From positions 1 to 64,000 of the forward strand of contig CALMSR010000059.1 of NCBI GenBank assembly GCA_937872465.1: a DNA stretch of 64,000 bases. The letters run 5' to 3'. The notes beneath the pieces are model-generated. The model ran no database searches. It saw only the letters and a program-made list of their open reading frames with translations, and was not told the DNA's origin. Shown piece after piece: positions 45,464-55,261 of this stretch. Within the stretch, counting starts at the first letter, position 1; each line of letters opens with the position of its first letter. A program made the position numbers and the translations under genes. The DNA comes from an uncultured Paracoccaceae bacterium. GTDB lineage: Bacteria > Pseudomonadota > Alphaproteobacteria > Rhodobacterales > Rhodobacteraceae.

Positions 45464-47194
45464 TCACTCCGTCCGCTGCGCGTCTTCCGTCGAGTCCGCG
45501 GGCGCTGTTCCGGTGATCTCCGTCCGGCCGCTGCGCTCCAGCGCCGCCTCGACGCTCGAGGCGAAGCGCGCCAGCGGCGGGCGCACGCCGTGGGAGAGCA
45601 ACTCGCGGCGCAGGGCCGGGCTGGTGCCGGTCACCCAGATCGCGATGCCGCGCCGGCGGGCCTTGCGCGCGAGCCCGGCGATCATGTTGGCGGCGGAGCT
45701 GTCGACCAGCGTCACCGCGGAGAAGTCGAGCACCAGCATGCGGTAGCCGTCGGAGATACGCTCCATCGCCGCGGCGACGGCGGAGACGGCGCCGAAGAAG
45801 ATCGCGCCGCGGATGCGATAGATCAGCACCTCCGGATCCGAGGCCTCCGCCGGGACATAGGGGATCCGCGCCCCGCGGGCGGATTCCGCCGCCACGTCGA
45901 CGGCGGTGGACATGCGGTGGATGAAGAGCATCGCCCCGAGCCCGAAGCCGACGACGATCGCCTCGGTCAGGTCGCGGAAGATGGTCAGGCCCAGCGTGAC
46001 GAGCAGCACCGCCGCGTCGCCGCGCGAGGCCCTGAGCAGCGCCGCGAAGGCCGGCTTCTCGACCATGTCCCAGGCCACCAGCGTCAGCACCGCCGCCAGC
46101 GCGGCGAGCGGCACGTATCCCGCGAGCGGGGCCGCCACCAGCAGGAAGAGCAGCAGGAAGAGGGCATGGAGCATGCCCGAGACCGGGCCGTGCGCGCCGG
46201 CGCGCACATTGGTCGCGGTGCGCGCGATGGTGCCGGTGACGCAGAAGCCGCCGAAGAGCGCCGCGCCCATGTTGGCGATGCCCTGGCCGACCAGCTCGGT
46301 ATTGGGCCGGTGCCGCCGTCCGGTCATGCCGTCGGCCACCACCGCCGAGAGCAGCGATTCGATCGCGCCGAGCAGGGTGAAGGCCACGGCGTTCGGCAGG
46401 ACCGCGGCGATGGCGGCGAGCGAGAAATCCGGCAGGGCCGGCGCGGGCAATCCGCCTTCGAGCCCGCCGAAGGTGCTGCCGATCGTGGCGACCGGCAGGC
46501 CGAGCAGGGCGGCGAGGGCCGAGGCGGTCGCCACCACCACGAGCATGCGCGGCCAGTGCGGCCGGTAGCGCTTGAGCAGCACCAGCCCCGCGAGGCAGAG
46601 CGCCGACATGGCGGCGGTGGGCAGGCTGAGGCTCGGCAGCGCCTGCCAGAGCGCCGGCAGCTTCTCGAGCAGCGGGCCGGGTTCGGGCCCGGGGAGGCTG
46701 AGCCCGAGCAGCGGCTTGAGCTGGCTCGCGAAGATGATCGCGCCGATGCCGGCGGTGAAGCCGACGGTGACCGGGAAGGGGATGAACTTGACATAGGTGC
46801 CGAGCCGGAGCGCCCCGAGCGCCACCAGCATGATGCCCGAGAGGAAGGTGGCGAGCACGAGGCCGGCCACGCCGTGGCTCGCGACGGTCTCGGCCACCAG
46901 CACGATGAAGGCGCCGGCCGGCCCGCCGATCTGGAAGCGGCTGCCGCCGAGCGCCGAGACGAGGAAGCCGCCGACGATGGCGGTGGTCAGGCCCATGGCC
47001 GGGGTGACGCCCGAGGCGATGGCGATCGCCATCGAGAGCGGCAGCGCGACGATGGCGACGGTGAGTCCCGCCAGCGCATCGGCGCGCAGCTGCGCCGGTC
47101 CGTAGCCCTCGCGCAGGGTGGTGACGAGCTTGGGCACGAATTCCGGGGTCGGGGCGGGCAGGTCGGCGGCGTTGTGGGTCAGTATCGGGGCCAT
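45464..47194 (-). CDS. SulP family inorganic anion transporter
   Basis: This 576-residue inner-membrane protein has about eleven to fourteen hydrophobic segments and a C-terminal STAS domain. Family regions are ALAGLTVAIVALPLSMAIAIASGVTPAMGL, GGFLVSALGGSRFQIGGPAGAFI and NTELVGQGIANMGAALFGGFCVTGTIARTATNVRAGAHGPVSG. The STAS part includes RMLVLDFSAVTLVDSSAANMIAGL. Substrates in the family include sulfate, bicarbonate and dicarboxylates; the one here is not known. It is divergent from a TAXI-type binding protein gene. Confidence 0.93.
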   Translation of the reverse strand: MAPILTHNAADLPAPTPEFVPKLVTTLREGYGPAQLRADALAGLTVAIVALPLSMAIAIASGVTPAMGLTTAIVGGFLVSALGGSRFQIGGPAGAFIVLVAETVASHGVAGLVLATFLSGIMLVALGALRLGTYVKFIPFPVTVGFTAGIGAIIFASQLKPLLGLSLPGPEPGPLLEKLPALWQALPSLSLPTAAMSALCLAGLVLLKRYRPHWPRMLVVVATASALAALLGLPVATIGSTFGGLEGGLPAPALPDFSLAAIAAVLPNAVAFTLLGAIESLLSAVVADGMTGRRHRPNTELVGQGIANMGAALFGGFCVTGTIARTATNVRAGAHGPVSGMLHALFLLLFLLVAAPLAGYVPLAALAAVLTLVAWDMVEKPAFAALLRASRGDAAVLLVTLGLTIFRDLTEAIVVGFGLGAMLFIHRMSTAVDVAAESARGARIPYVPAEASDPEVLIYRIRGAIFFGAVSAVAAAMERISDGYRMLVLDFSAVTLVDSSAANMIAGLARKARRRGIAIWVTGTSPALRRELLSHGVRPPLARFASSVEAALERSGRTEITGTAPADSTEDAQRTE

Positions 47195-47330
47195 GGGCAG
47201 GGAAATGCCCCTACCTAAGCCCGATCGTGGCGCGCGGGCAAGGTTTGCCGCGCGCGGGGCGATGGCGCCCGAATGTTGCCCGCGGCCGGCTCCGGGGATA
47301 GGCTCGCGGAACGCATTGCGGGAGACGCCG

Positions 47331-48299
47331 ATGCTGCGAAGGATCGTCCTGGCCGTGACCCTCGCCCTGGTGGCGCTGCCGCCGGGTGCCGGCGCGGTCG
47401 ACGCGCGGCTGGCCCGCATGGCGACCGGCAGCCTCGCGGGCGCCTATTTCCCGGTCGGGGTGGCGCTCTGCCGGCTGGTCAACGAGACCCGCCGCACCCA
47501 TGGCATCCGCTGCTCGGCGCAGCCCTCGGAGGGATCGGTCGCCAATATCGAGGCGCTGCGCGCCGGCGAGGTGGATTTCGCGATCGTGCAGTCGGACGTG
47601 CAGAGCGACGCGCTGCGTGGCGCCGGCGCCTTTTCCGGCGAGCCGGCCTTCGCGGCGCTTCGGGCGGTGATGGCGCTGCATCCCGAACCGCTCACTTTGG
47701 TGGCGCGGAAGGACGCCGGCATCGCGGGGATCGCGGATCTTTCCGGCAAGCGCATCGGCTACGGGCTTCCCGGATCCGGTGCCCGCGGGGTCTGGGACAG
47801 GCTCGCCGGGCAGATGGGATGGGACCAGCAGAGCTTCGCGGCGACGCTCGAGCTCGACCCGGACCGGCAGCCCGAGGCGCTCTGCGGCGGGAGCGTCGAC
47901 GCCTTCGTCTTCACCGTGGGCCATCCGGCCCCGACCATCCACGAGGCGACCGCCGGCTGCGATGCGCTGCTGGTTCCGGTCACCGGACCGCGGATCTCGG
48001 CGCTGGTGGCGGCCAATCCGTTCTATTTCGAGACCGAGATCCCCGGCGGCCTCTATCGCGGCAATCCCGCCGCCGTGCCGACCTTCGGCGTCGGGGCGAC
48101 GCTGGTGACGCGGGCGGACGTGGCGGAGGACGTGGTCGCAACGCTGGTCGAATCGGTCTTCGGCAATATCGGGACCCTGCGCGGGCTCGATCCGGTCCTC
48201 GCCGGGCTCGAGCCCGAGGCGATGGCGGCGACCGGCCTGACCGCGCCGCTGCATCCGGCCGCCGAGGCCCATTATCGCGCCAAGGGCTGGATCGAATAG
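47331..48299 (+). CDS. TAXI family TRAP transporter solute-binding protein
   Basis: The 322-residue protein has a signal peptide (RIVLAVTLALVALPPGAGA). The TAXI signature region is RMATGSLAGAYFPVGVALCRLVNETRRTHGIRCSAQPSEGSVANIEALRAGEVDFAIVQSD. The later YGLPGSGARGVWDRLA and the PAAEAHYRAKGWIE end are also typical. It should bind a carboxylate solute in the periplasm. No TRAP membrane subunits are encoded next to it, so its partner is elsewhere or it is an orphan. Confidence 0.9.
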   Translation: MLRRIVLAVTLALVALPPGAGAVDARLARMATGSLAGAYFPVGVALCRLVNETRRTHGIRCSAQPSEGSVANIEALRAGEVDFAIVQSDVQSDALRGAGAFSGEPAFAALRAVMALHPEPLTLVARKDAGIAGIADLSGKRIGYGLPGSGARGVWDRLAGQMGWDQQSFAATLELDPDRQPEALCGGSVDAFVFTVGHPAPTIHEATAGCDALLVPVTGPRISALVAANPFYFETEIPGGLYRGNPAAVPTFGVGATLVTRADVAEDVVATLVESVFGNIGTLRGLDPVLAGLEPEAMAATGLTAPLHPAAEAHYRAKGWIE

Positions 48300-48477
48300 C
48301 GCCGCGGGCAACCCCGGGGCGCGGAGTTACGGCTTGATGCGCGCGGCGATGCGGCGATGATGGCCGCGCGAAGGACAGGGAATCGGGGATGCCCGGGCCG
48401 GCAGGGCCCGGCAGCCAGGAGCCGGCGCAGCAGACGCCCAAGCCCGGCCGAATTCCCGCAGGGAGGAGGATCTGGCG

Positions 48478-49926
48478 ATGTACCTGGGGATCGACATCGG
48501 CACGTCGTCGGTCAAGACCGTGCTCTTCGGCCGCGACCAGAAGCTGATCGGGCAGGCCAGCCGGCCGCTCGAGGTCACCCGCCCGCAGCCCGGATGGTCG
48601 GAACAGGATCCGGAAGCCTGGTGGGTGGCGGTCGAGGCGACCATCGACGCGCTGGCGGCCGAGCACGGGCTGGCCGGGCTGCGCGGCATCGGGCTTTCGG
48701 GGCAGATGCACGGGGCGGTCTGCCTCGACCATGACGACCGGGTGATGCGCCCGGCGATCCTCTGGAACGACGGCCGCGCCAGCGCGGAATGCGCCGAGAT
48801 CGAGGCGGCCTTCCCCGACAGTCGCCGGGTCGCGGGCAATATCGCCATGCCGGGCTTCACCGCGCCGAAGCTCCAGTGGATCCGGCACCACGAGCCGCAT
48901 GTCTTCGAGCATATCTGCACCGTGCTCCTGCCCAAGGATTACGTACGCTTCCGGCTGACGGGCCTGCATGTCTCGGAGATGTCGGACGCCTCCGGCACGC
49001 TCTGGCTCGACGTGGCGCGCCGCGACTGGTCGGACGACCTGCTGGCCGCCACCGGGCTCACGCGCTCGCAGATGCCAAGGCTGGTCGAGGGCAGCGCCGC
49101 CTCGGGCGAGCTGCGGGCGGAGCTCTGCCAGCGCTGGGGCGTCGGCGGCAAGGTGGTCGTCGCCGGCGGGGCGGGCGACAATGCCGCGGCGGCCTGCGGG
49201 GTGGGGGTGGTCACGCCGGGCTCGGCCTTCGTCTCGATCGGCACCTCGGGTGTGCTCTTCGTCTCCAATGCCGCCTTCTCGCCCAATACCGACGGCGCGG
49301 TGCATGCCTTCTGCCATGCGATCCCGGAGACCTGGCACCAGATGGGGGTGATCCTCTCGGCCTCCGACAGCCTGGAATGGCTGTCGCGGATCGCGGGGCG
49401 GCCGGCGGCGGAGCTCGCGGGGATGGTCCGCGCGGTCGCCGCGCCCTCGAAGGTGACCTTCCTGCCCTATCTCTCCGGCGAGCGCACGCCGCACAACGAC
49501 GCGACCGCACGCGGTGCCTTCGTGGGCCTGAGCCAGTCCGACGGGCTCGCCGATCTGGTCCAGGCGGTGATGGAAGGGGTGGCCTATGCCTTCGCCGATT
49601 GCCAGATGGCGCTTGCCGGGGCCGGCACGGATTTCGAGAGCGCGCTGGCGGTGGGCGGCGGCGCGCGGTCGGAGACCTGGCTCGGGATCGTCGCGAGCGT
49701 TCTCGACCGGCCGCTGGCGCTCGCCGCCGACAGCGACGTGGGCGCGGCACTCGGGGCGGCACGGCTGGCAATCTGTGCCGCGGAGGGAGCGGAGCCGGCC
49801 GAGATCTGCGCCGCACCCGCCACGATCCGGGTCATCGAGCCCGACCCGGCCCTGGTCGCGCGCTATCGCGAGGGCCATGCGCGCTATCGGGCGCTCTATC
49901 CTGCACTCAGGGAGGGCCGGGCATGA
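48478..49926 (+). CDS. xylB: Xylulokinase
   Basis: This 482-residue FGGY kinase phosphorylates D-xylulose. [17 protein letters not shown] is the N-terminal ATP-binding signature. [30 protein letters not shown] covers the sugar-binding loop, and [37 protein letters not shown] and [19 protein letters not shown] belong to the C-terminal domain. GGGAGGAGG lies upstream of the ATG. It overlaps xylA by ATGA and forms a two-gene operon with it. Confidence 0.97.
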   Translation: MYLGIDIGTSSVKTVLFGRDQKLIGQASRPLEVTRPQPGWSEQDPEAWWVAVEATIDALAAEHGLAGLRGIGLSGQMHGAVCLDHDDRVMRPAILWNDGRASAECAEIEAAFPDSRRVAGNIAMPGFTAPKLQWIRHHEPHVFEHICTVLLPKDYVRFRLTGLHVSEMSDASGTLWLDVARRDWSDDLLAATGLTRSQMPRLVEGSAASGELRAELCQRWGVGGKVVVAGGAGDNAAAACGVGVVTPGSAFVSIGTSGVLFVSNAAFSPNTDGAVHAFCHAIPETWHQMGVILSASDSLEWLSRIAGRPAAELAGMVRAVAAPSKVTFLPYLSGERTPHNDATARGAFVGLSQSDGLADLVQAVMEGVAYAFADCQMALAGAGTDFESALAVGGGARSETWLGIVASVLDRPLALAADSDVGAALGAARLAICAAEGAEPAEICAAPATIRVIEPDPALVARYREGHARYRALYPALREGRA

Positions 49927-51224
49927 GCGATTTCTTCGCCGGGATCGACAAGGTCCCGTTCAAGGGTCCGGAGAGCGACGATCCGCTCGCCTTCCGCTTC
50001 TACGAGCCGGACCGGTTGGTGCTCGGCAAGCGGATGGAGGACCATCTGCGCATGGCGGTCTGCTATTGGCACAGCTTCGCCTGGCCGGGCGGCGACCCTT
50101 TCGGCGGCCAGACGTTCCAGCGGCCCTGGTTCGGCGACACGATGGAGCATGCAAGGCTCAAGGCCGAGGTCGCCTTCGAGATGTTCGAGCGGCTCAGGGT
50201 GCCGTTCTTCACCTTCCACGACCGCGACATCGCGCCGGAGGGGGCGAGTCTGGCGGAATCGAACGCCAATGTGCGCGCGATCGCCGAGATCTTCGCCGAG
50301 AAGATGGCGGCGACGGGCGTCGGGCTGCTCTGGGGCACGGCGAACCTCTTCTCGAACCGCCGGTTCATGGCCGGGGCGGCGACCAATCCCGATCCGGAGG
50401 TCTTCGCCTATGCCGCGGCGCAGGTGAAATGCGCGCTCGACGTGACTCACGAACTCGGCGGCGCCAATTACGTGCTCTGGGGCGGGCGCGAGGGCTACGA
50501 GACGCTGCTCAACACCGACATGAAGCGCGAGCTCGAGCAGGCGGGGCGGTTCCTGTCGATGGTGGTGGAGTACAAGAACAGGATTGGCTTCCCGGGCACC
50601 ATCCTGATCGAGCCGAAGCCCCAGGAGCCGACCAAGCATCAATACGACTACGACGTGGCGACGGTCTTCGGGTTCCTCCAGCGCTTCGGGCTCGAGGGCG
50701 AGGTGAAGGTCAATATCGAGACCGGGCACTCGGTGCTTGCCGGTCATTCCTTCGAGCACGAGATCGCAACGGCAGTCGCACTCGGGGTCTTCGGCAGCGT
50801 GGATGCCAACCGCAACGACTACCAATCCGGCTGGGACACCGACCAGTTCCCCAACAACGTTCCGGAGGTGGCGCTGGCGATCTACCACATCCTGAAGGGC
50901 GGCGGCTTCACCACCGGCGGCTTCAACTTCGACGCCAAGCTGCGGCGGCAGTCGCTCGACCCGGTCGACCTGATCGGCGCCCATGTGGGCGGTATGGACG
51001 TCTGCGCGCGCGGGCTCCTCGCGGCGGCGGCGATGATCGAGGACGGCGGGCTGGAAGCCGCGCTCGCAGAGCGCTATGCCGGCTGGGAGACGCCGGGGGC
51101 GCGGGCGATGCTCGAGAGCGATCTCGCCGCGATCGCGGAGCGCGTCGAGCGGGAACGGATCGATCCCGAGCCGCGTTCTGGTCGTCAGGAGCGACTGGAG
51201 AACTGGATCAACCGCTTCGTCTAG
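49923..51224 (+). CDS. xylA: Xylose isomerase
   Basis: This 433-residue enzyme interconverts D-xylose and D-xylulose with two divalent metals. The active-site His and Asp lie in [13 protein letters not shown]; metal ligands are in [38 protein letters not shown] and [34 protein letters not shown] closes the core. Its length fits the longer (class II) type. No XylFGH transporter lies next to it. The sugar ABC operon at 37-40 kb is a possible but unproven partner. Confidence 0.97.
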   Translation: MSDFFAGIDKVPFKGPESDDPLAFRFYEPDRLVLGKRMEDHLRMAVCYWHSFAWPGGDPFGGQTFQRPWFGDTMEHARLKAEVAFEMFERLRVPFFTFHDRDIAPEGASLAESNANVRAIAEIFAEKMAATGVGLLWGTANLFSNRRFMAGAATNPDPEVFAYAAAQVKCALDVTHELGGANYVLWGGREGYETLLNTDMKRELEQAGRFLSMVVEYKNRIGFPGTILIEPKPQEPTKHQYDYDVATVFGFLQRFGLEGEVKVNIETGHSVLAGHSFEHEIATAVALGVFGSVDANRNDYQSGWDTDQFPNNVPEVALAIYHILKGGGFTTGGFNFDAKLRRQSLDPVDLIGAHVGGMDVCARGLLAAAAMIEDGGLEAALAERYAGWETPGARAMLESDLAAIAERVERERIDPEPRSGRQERLENWINRFV

Positions 51225-51262
51225 ATGGCGCGCGCCGCCGCAACCGGAAAGGGAGCCATCGC

Positions 51263-51601
51263 ATGGCTACGACATCGAAGACCGACAAGGACGCCGAGCC
51301 CGAGGCGGAGGCCGCTTCGAGCGCGCTCGGCACCGAGATCGCGGCGCTGCGCGCCGATCTGAGCGAGCTCGCGGCGCATGTGGCGCGCATCGCCAAGACG
51401 CGGGCGAGCGGGCTGAAATCCGTCGCCGACGCCAAGTCGGAGAATGCGCTGGCGACCGGCGAGGCGACTCTGCAGGAGATCGCCGGGGAGCTGCGCTCGC
51501 TCGAGGACGAGCTGGCGGATGCGACGCGGCGCCGGCCGCTGACCGCGATCGGGCTCGCGGCGCTGGCGGGGTATCTCTTCGGCATCCTCTCGCGGCGCTG
51601 A
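51263..51601 (+). CDS. DUF883 family (YqjD/ElaB-like) membrane-anchored protein
   Basis: The 112-residue protein has a hydrophilic, Ala/Glu-rich helical region, a long amphipathic coiled coil (EIAALRADLSELAAHVARIA) and one C-terminal membrane helix ending RPLTAIGLAALAGYLFGILSRR. This is the ElaB/YqjD/YgaM pattern of inner-membrane proteins that associate with ribosomes in stationary phase. It lies 38 bp after xylA and 3 bp before the next gene. Confidence 0.85.
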   Translation: MATTSKTDKDAEPEAEAASSALGTEIAALRADLSELAAHVARIAKTRASGLKSVADAKSENALATGEATLQEIAGELRSLEDELADATRRRPLTAIGLAALAGYLFGILSRR

Positions 51602-51604
51602 GGC

Positions 51605-52033
51605 GTGGCGCGGCTCTTCGCTTCGCTGGCCGGCGTGCTCGAGGCGCGGGTGCGGCAGGTGGCGCGGAGGGCGCGGCTTCGCGCGATCCTGATCGCCTGC
51701 ATGGCCGTGACTGCGGTGCTGGCGGTTTTCTTCGCGCTCGGCGCGGCGACCGCCGCGCTGGCGGCGCGGCTGGGCTGGGTGGCGGCGCTCGCGATCATGG
51801 CGGGCGTGATGCTGCTCGCGGCGCTGATCCTCGCCGCGGTTCTCGCCGCGGAGCGCCGCGAGGCGCGGCGGCTGGCGGCCGAGCGCTCGACCCTCGACCG
51901 CAAGCTCGCCCGCGCCGCGCTGCTCTCGGTCGCGCCCACCCGGCTCCGGCGCCCGTCGCGGGGCATGGTCGGAGCCGGGCTGGTGGCGCTCGGGGCGCTG
52001 ATCATCCTTCTGCGCCGCGACGAGGAGGAGTGA
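51605..52033 (+). CDS. Phage-holin-like / DUF1469-type membrane protein
   Basis: The GTG-started 142-residue protein has two adjacent hydrophobic segments (about 25-80), LRAILIACMAVTAVLAVFFALG and VAALAIMAGVMLLAALILAAVLA. A basic stretch and a third hydrophobic segment near the C-terminus (GMVGAGLVALGALIILLRR) follow. It resembles the YqjE/DUF1469 partners usually encoded after YqjD-type genes. The assignment is by pattern and context. Confidence 0.75.
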   Translation: MARLFASLAGVLEARVRQVARRARLRAILIACMAVTAVLAVFFALGAATAALAARLGWVAALAIMAGVMLLAALILAAVLAAERREARRLAAERSTLDRKLARAALLSVAPTRLRRPSRGMVGAGLVALGALIILLRRDEEE

Positions 52034-52079
52034 GCCGCCGGCGGCGGGGTGTCATCCAGGGGCAAGACGGGAGGAAGCG

Positions 52080-52847
52080 ATGCTGAAGATCACCGAAGAC
52101 GAGGCGCATAACTGCTTCGTGCTGGAGCCCTCGGGCAAGCTCGACCGGGCGGATTTCGCCAAGCTGACCGAGCGTTTCAACGCGCGCGTCAATGCCACGG
52201 ACCGGATTCCGAACCTGGTGATCCATGCCCCGAGCTTTCCCGGCTGGTCGGATTTCGCCGCCTTCTTCGGCCATGTGGAATTCATCCGCGAGCATCACCG
52301 GCTGGTCGGCAAGATCGCGCTGGTGTCGGATTCGCGGGTGCTCGACATCGCGCCGGCGGTGGCGCGGCAGTTCCTCGCGGCGGATGTGCGGCATTTCCCG
52401 GCCGACGGTCTGCAGGCCGCGCTCGACTGGGTGGCCGAGACCGGGGAGGCGGCCGAGCATGTGACGGTGATGACGGATCTGCCCGACGACGTGGTGGGCA
52501 TCTCGGTGCGCGACGTGATCACCGCGCGCGACTATTCCGAGCGCATCGTGCCGCTGATCGAGGAGCGGCTGAAGCGCCACGACAAGATCCGGCTGCTTTA
52601 CCGGATCGGCCCGGAGTTCAGCGCCTTCACCCCCGGCGCGGCCTGGAGCGACACCCGCGTCGGGCTCATGCATCTGACGCAGTTCAGCAAGATCGCGGTG
52701 GTGTCGGATCTCGAATGGATCCGGCACGGCACCCGCATCTTCGCGCCGCTGATCCCGGCCGAGGTGCATGTCTTCGGCGACCGGGATCTCGATGCGGCGA
52801 AGGCATGGGTCAGCGCGCCGCCCGCCGAGGCCGCGCCGCGGAGCTAG
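52080..52847 (+). CDS. STAS/SEC14-type SpoIIAA-like protein, two tandem domains
   Basis: This 255-residue protein seems to be two copies of the SpoIIAA-like (DUF3478) fold. Copy 1 covers about 1-125 (LEPSGKLDRADFAKLTERFNARV and HRLVGKIALVSDSRVLDIAPAVARQFL). Copy 2 covers about 130-245 (DVITARDYSERIVPLIEERLKRHDKI and QFSKIAVVSDLEWIRHGTRIFAPLIPAEVHVF). The shared pattern KIALVSD / KIAVVSD supports duplication. Family members are usually single-domain. No anti-sigma gene is nearby, so a role in sigma control is not assumed. Confidence 0.85.
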   Translation: MLKITEDEAHNCFVLEPSGKLDRADFAKLTERFNARVNATDRIPNLVIHAPSFPGWSDFAAFFGHVEFIREHHRLVGKIALVSDSRVLDIAPAVARQFLAADVRHFPADGLQAALDWVAETGEAAEHVTVMTDLPDDVVGISVRDVITARDYSERIVPLIEERLKRHDKIRLLYRIGPEFSAFTPGAAWSDTRVGLMHLTQFSKIAVVSDLEWIRHGTRIFAPLIPAEVHVFGDRDLDAAKAWVSAPPAEAAPRS

Positions 52848-53263
52848 GGGCTCAGGACCAGCGGCAGGACGGTTCGTCCCGGCGGGAAGCCCTCGCCGTC
52901 GGAGGCATCGGTCTCGAAGACCTCCAGATGGCCGATCTGCGTCGCCTGGACCTCGAAGGCGACCGCGAAGGCGAAGGGTGCCGGGCCGTCGACGCCACCG
53001 CCGCTGGTGAAGCCTTCGGCGAGAACGCCGCCGTCACGCCCGAGCAGGCGCCAGTTCACGGTGCCCTCGAAGCTGCGCGAGCAGCCCGAAACCGCGAAGC
53101 CGGGGTGGACGACCGCGCCGGCACCCGGATCGGTGGCGACCACGAAGGCGGCCTCCGGCAGGGCAGCGGCGACCGCATAGCAGGCGCCGGCCGCCTCCTT
53201 CGCCGCGGTCGCGGCGGTGCCGCCGAGCGCGACCGCGGCGGTCAGCGCGAGGATCGTTCGCAT
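52844..53263 (-). CDS. Secreted Gmad2-like immunoglobulin-fold protein
   Basis: This 139-residue protein has a signal peptide (RTILALTAAVALGGTAATA). Its C-terminal half resembles the Gmad2 domain: VVHPGFAVSGCSRSFEGTVNWRLLGRDGGVLAEGFTSGG and FAFAVAFEVQATQIGHLEVFETDASDGE. Two cysteines (in GACYAV and SGCSRS) might form a disulfide. Function is unknown; Gmad2 domains are thought to bind ligands or the cell wall. It is convergent with the STAS protein gene, overlapping by 4 bp. Confidence 0.75.
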   Translation of the reverse strand: MRTILALTAAVALGGTAATAAKEAAGACYAVAAALPEAAFVVATDPGAGAVVHPGFAVSGCSRSFEGTVNWRLLGRDGGVLAEGFTSGGGVDGPAPFAFAVAFEVQATQIGHLEVFETDASDGEGFPPGRTVLPLVLSP

Positions 53264-53589
53264 CAGATGGACCTCCTGCCATGTGCCCTGGCCGGCAGGC
53301 TAACCGATCTGGTGGTCTGGCGCGACAGGTCGGGCGGTATTGCGAGGGCGTTCCATATGGCCACGCGAGCCTTTCCGCCCGAGGTCCGGATGCGCCTGGT
53401 GCCGCCTTCCGGTCCGGCGGGCACCGCCGGGCAGCGGGAGCGTCGAAGGAGGAAGATCCAGCTCCGAATGCGATGACATCAGCCGACAATGCCGACGAAC
53501 TTGCATGATTGACGATCGGTGATAGGGTTAACGCCTCGCTGGGGGACCGCCGTCGGCTTGCGTCGGGGGCGGCTGCGGGGGAGGGTGTG
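53264..53589. other. Spacer upstream of the Gly-rich membrane protein gene
   Basis: These 326 bp contain the promoters of the two divergent genes. I see no repeat family match that I trust. ATTGACGATCGGTGATAGGGTTAAC near 53508-53532 is the most AT-rich part and the likeliest promoter region for the plus-strand gene. Confidence 0.45.
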
Positions 53590-55245
53590 ATGGGAGACGA
53601 GGCCCGCGCCGGCAGGCTGCGGCAGGCGCGCTTGGGCGCGGGGCCGGGTGCATCCCCGATCGTGGAACTTCTCGACACGCCGGCCTTCGAACGTCGCCTC
53701 GAACTGGCGCGGATCCGGCGTGCGATCTCGCTGGGAAGCTGCGCCGCCGAAGGTGCCCCTGCGGGCGAGGGCACGCCCGTCCTGGAACTCGCCCCGGGCT
53801 GGGCGCCGGCATTTCGGGTCGTGGCGGAAGCGCGGCCCGTGCCGGTTTCGGAAGCTGCGGGCGCCGGCCGCGGCCGGATCGCGGTGATCGGGGTCATCTT
53901 TGCCGCTGGGCTTGCGCTCGGCCTCGGCCTCGCGGTCTTTCTCGCGCTCTCGGGGGGCGGTGCCGGCAGCATGGCAGAACCGTCGCCGCCGGCGGTGACC
54001 GCGGTGGCCCCGCAGCTGTCCGGCCTGCCGCCGCCGGGCCCGGCGGCCGTCTGGGCGCCGCCCGAGTCATCGCGGTCGGTGCCGGCGCGGCCGGCTGCGC
54101 TCGCGGCTCCCGGTCGGCCGACGGCGCCGCTGCCCGGCCTCGGCCCGGGCTGGCGGGTGATCGCCGCAAGCGTCGCGGGCGGCCATGCCGATGTGGATGT
54201 CCGGCTGAGCGCGCCGCCGAGCCTCTCCGAGGCCGAGATCGCCGCGGCGGCGGCGGCGCTGCAGGATGCCGGTTTCGGGGAGGTGGCCTCCGCACGGGCC
54301 GGCGTCTCGATCGGCCGCACCAATGTCCGGTACTTCGCCGATGCGGATGCCGATGCCGCCGGGGCGGCGGCGGTGGCGCTGTCGGCGGTCTGGCCGGATG
54401 CCGAGGCGCGGGATTTCACCCATCTGTCGGCCCGGACGGGCTCGGGTCGGCTCGAGGTCTGGCTCTCGGGCGAAGCGCCGGCCCGTGCGGCGGCCGGCGC
54501 ATCGCGCCAAGGCACCGGATCCGCTGCGGTCGCAGTCGCGGCCGCGGGGGATCCGGCGGAGGCGCCGCAGGGGGCGGGGCTTGCCGGGCTGCTCGGGCGG
54601 GTTCTCGGCGGCGGCGCGGGTCGCGGTTCCCCTCGAGGGGACGGCGGCGGCGTGCCGGCCGCCCGCGCCACGATCCTGGTCGAGCCCTCGGCGGCACCGG
54701 CGGCTTCCCGGGTTTCCACCGGAGGCTCGGCGCCGCGCGACGGCACCGCCCCGGCCGGTGGATCGGGGAAGGGGACGGGCTCGGCTTCCGGAGGCGCCGG
54801 CGGGAAGGGCGCGGGCGAGTCCGCCGATTCGCGATCCGGCGTGACGGCCGGAGCCGGCGGCTCGGGCAGCAGCGGCGGCGACGTGGCCGCAGGGGGATCG
54901 GACCGGGGCAGCGGCGGCACCGCAACGGGCACCACCGACCGGGCCGGTGGGTTCGGCGGCGGGACAGGGAGCGGGAAGAGCGGGGCGGATCGCGGCGACC
55001 GCTCCGGCGGCGGCTGGAGCAGGGGCGGCGGCGCCAGGATATCGAGGGGCGGCGTGCAGGGCGTCTCGAAGGGTCGCGGCTCGGAGGTGTCGAGGGGCGG
55101 CGGAAAGGGCGGATCGAAGGCCGGCGGCCGGAGCGCCTCGAAGGACCGCGGAAAGGGCGCCACCAGAAGCGGCGGCAGAGACGGAACAAGAGGCGAGGGC
55201 CGGGGCAGGTCGGGGTCCGGCGGCAGGGGCGGGCGGAACCGCTAG
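53590..55245 (+). CDS. Membrane protein with LytR-C-like domain and long Gly/Ser/Arg-rich tail
   Basis: The 551-residue protein has a cytoplasmic N-terminus (to about 95). One membrane helix follows (IAVIGVIFAAGLALGLGLAVFLAL), then a Pro/Ala linker. A compact domain around 195-305 includes HADVDVRLSAPPSLSEAEIAAAAAALQDAGF, TNVRYFADADADAAGAAAVAL and ARDFTHLS..GRLEVWLSGEAP, a pattern like LytR_C-type tails. The last 230 residues are low-complexity Gly/Ser/Arg/Lys. GGGGGAGGG precedes the ATG. A proline-rich frame on the other strand is taken as its shadow. Confidence 0.75.
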   Translation: MGDEARAGRLRQARLGAGPGASPIVELLDTPAFERRLELARIRRAISLGSCAAEGAPAGEGTPVLELAPGWAPAFRVVAEARPVPVSEAAGAGRGRIAVIGVIFAAGLALGLGLAVFLALSGGGAGSMAEPSPPAVTAVAPQLSGLPPPGPAAVWAPPESSRSVPARPAALAAPGRPTAPLPGLGPGWRVIAASVAGGHADVDVRLSAPPSLSEAEIAAAAAALQDAGFGEVASARAGVSIGRTNVRYFADADADAAGAAAVALSAVWPDAEARDFTHLSARTGSGRLEVWLSGEAPARAAAGASRQGTGSAAVAVAAAGDPAEAPQGAGLAGLLGRVLGGGAGRGSPRGDGGGVPAARATILVEPSAAPAASRVSTGGSAPRDGTAPAGGSGKGTGSASGGAGGKGAGESADSRSGVTAGAGGSGSSGGDVAAGGSDRGSGGTATGTTDRAGGFGGGTGSGKSGADRGDRSGGGWSRGGGARISRGGVQGVSKGRGSEVSRGGGKGGSKAGGRSASKDRGKGATRSGGRDGTRGEGRGRSGSGGRGGRNR

Positions 55246-55261
55246 CGCGCCGGCGGCCGTC

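Noticed and set aside
53034..55163. 709-codon proline-rich frame opposite the Gly-rich protein
   Set aside because: Low complexity throughout and overlapping the Gmad2-like gene, while the plus strand has a membrane helix, a recognisable domain and a good ribosome-binding site.
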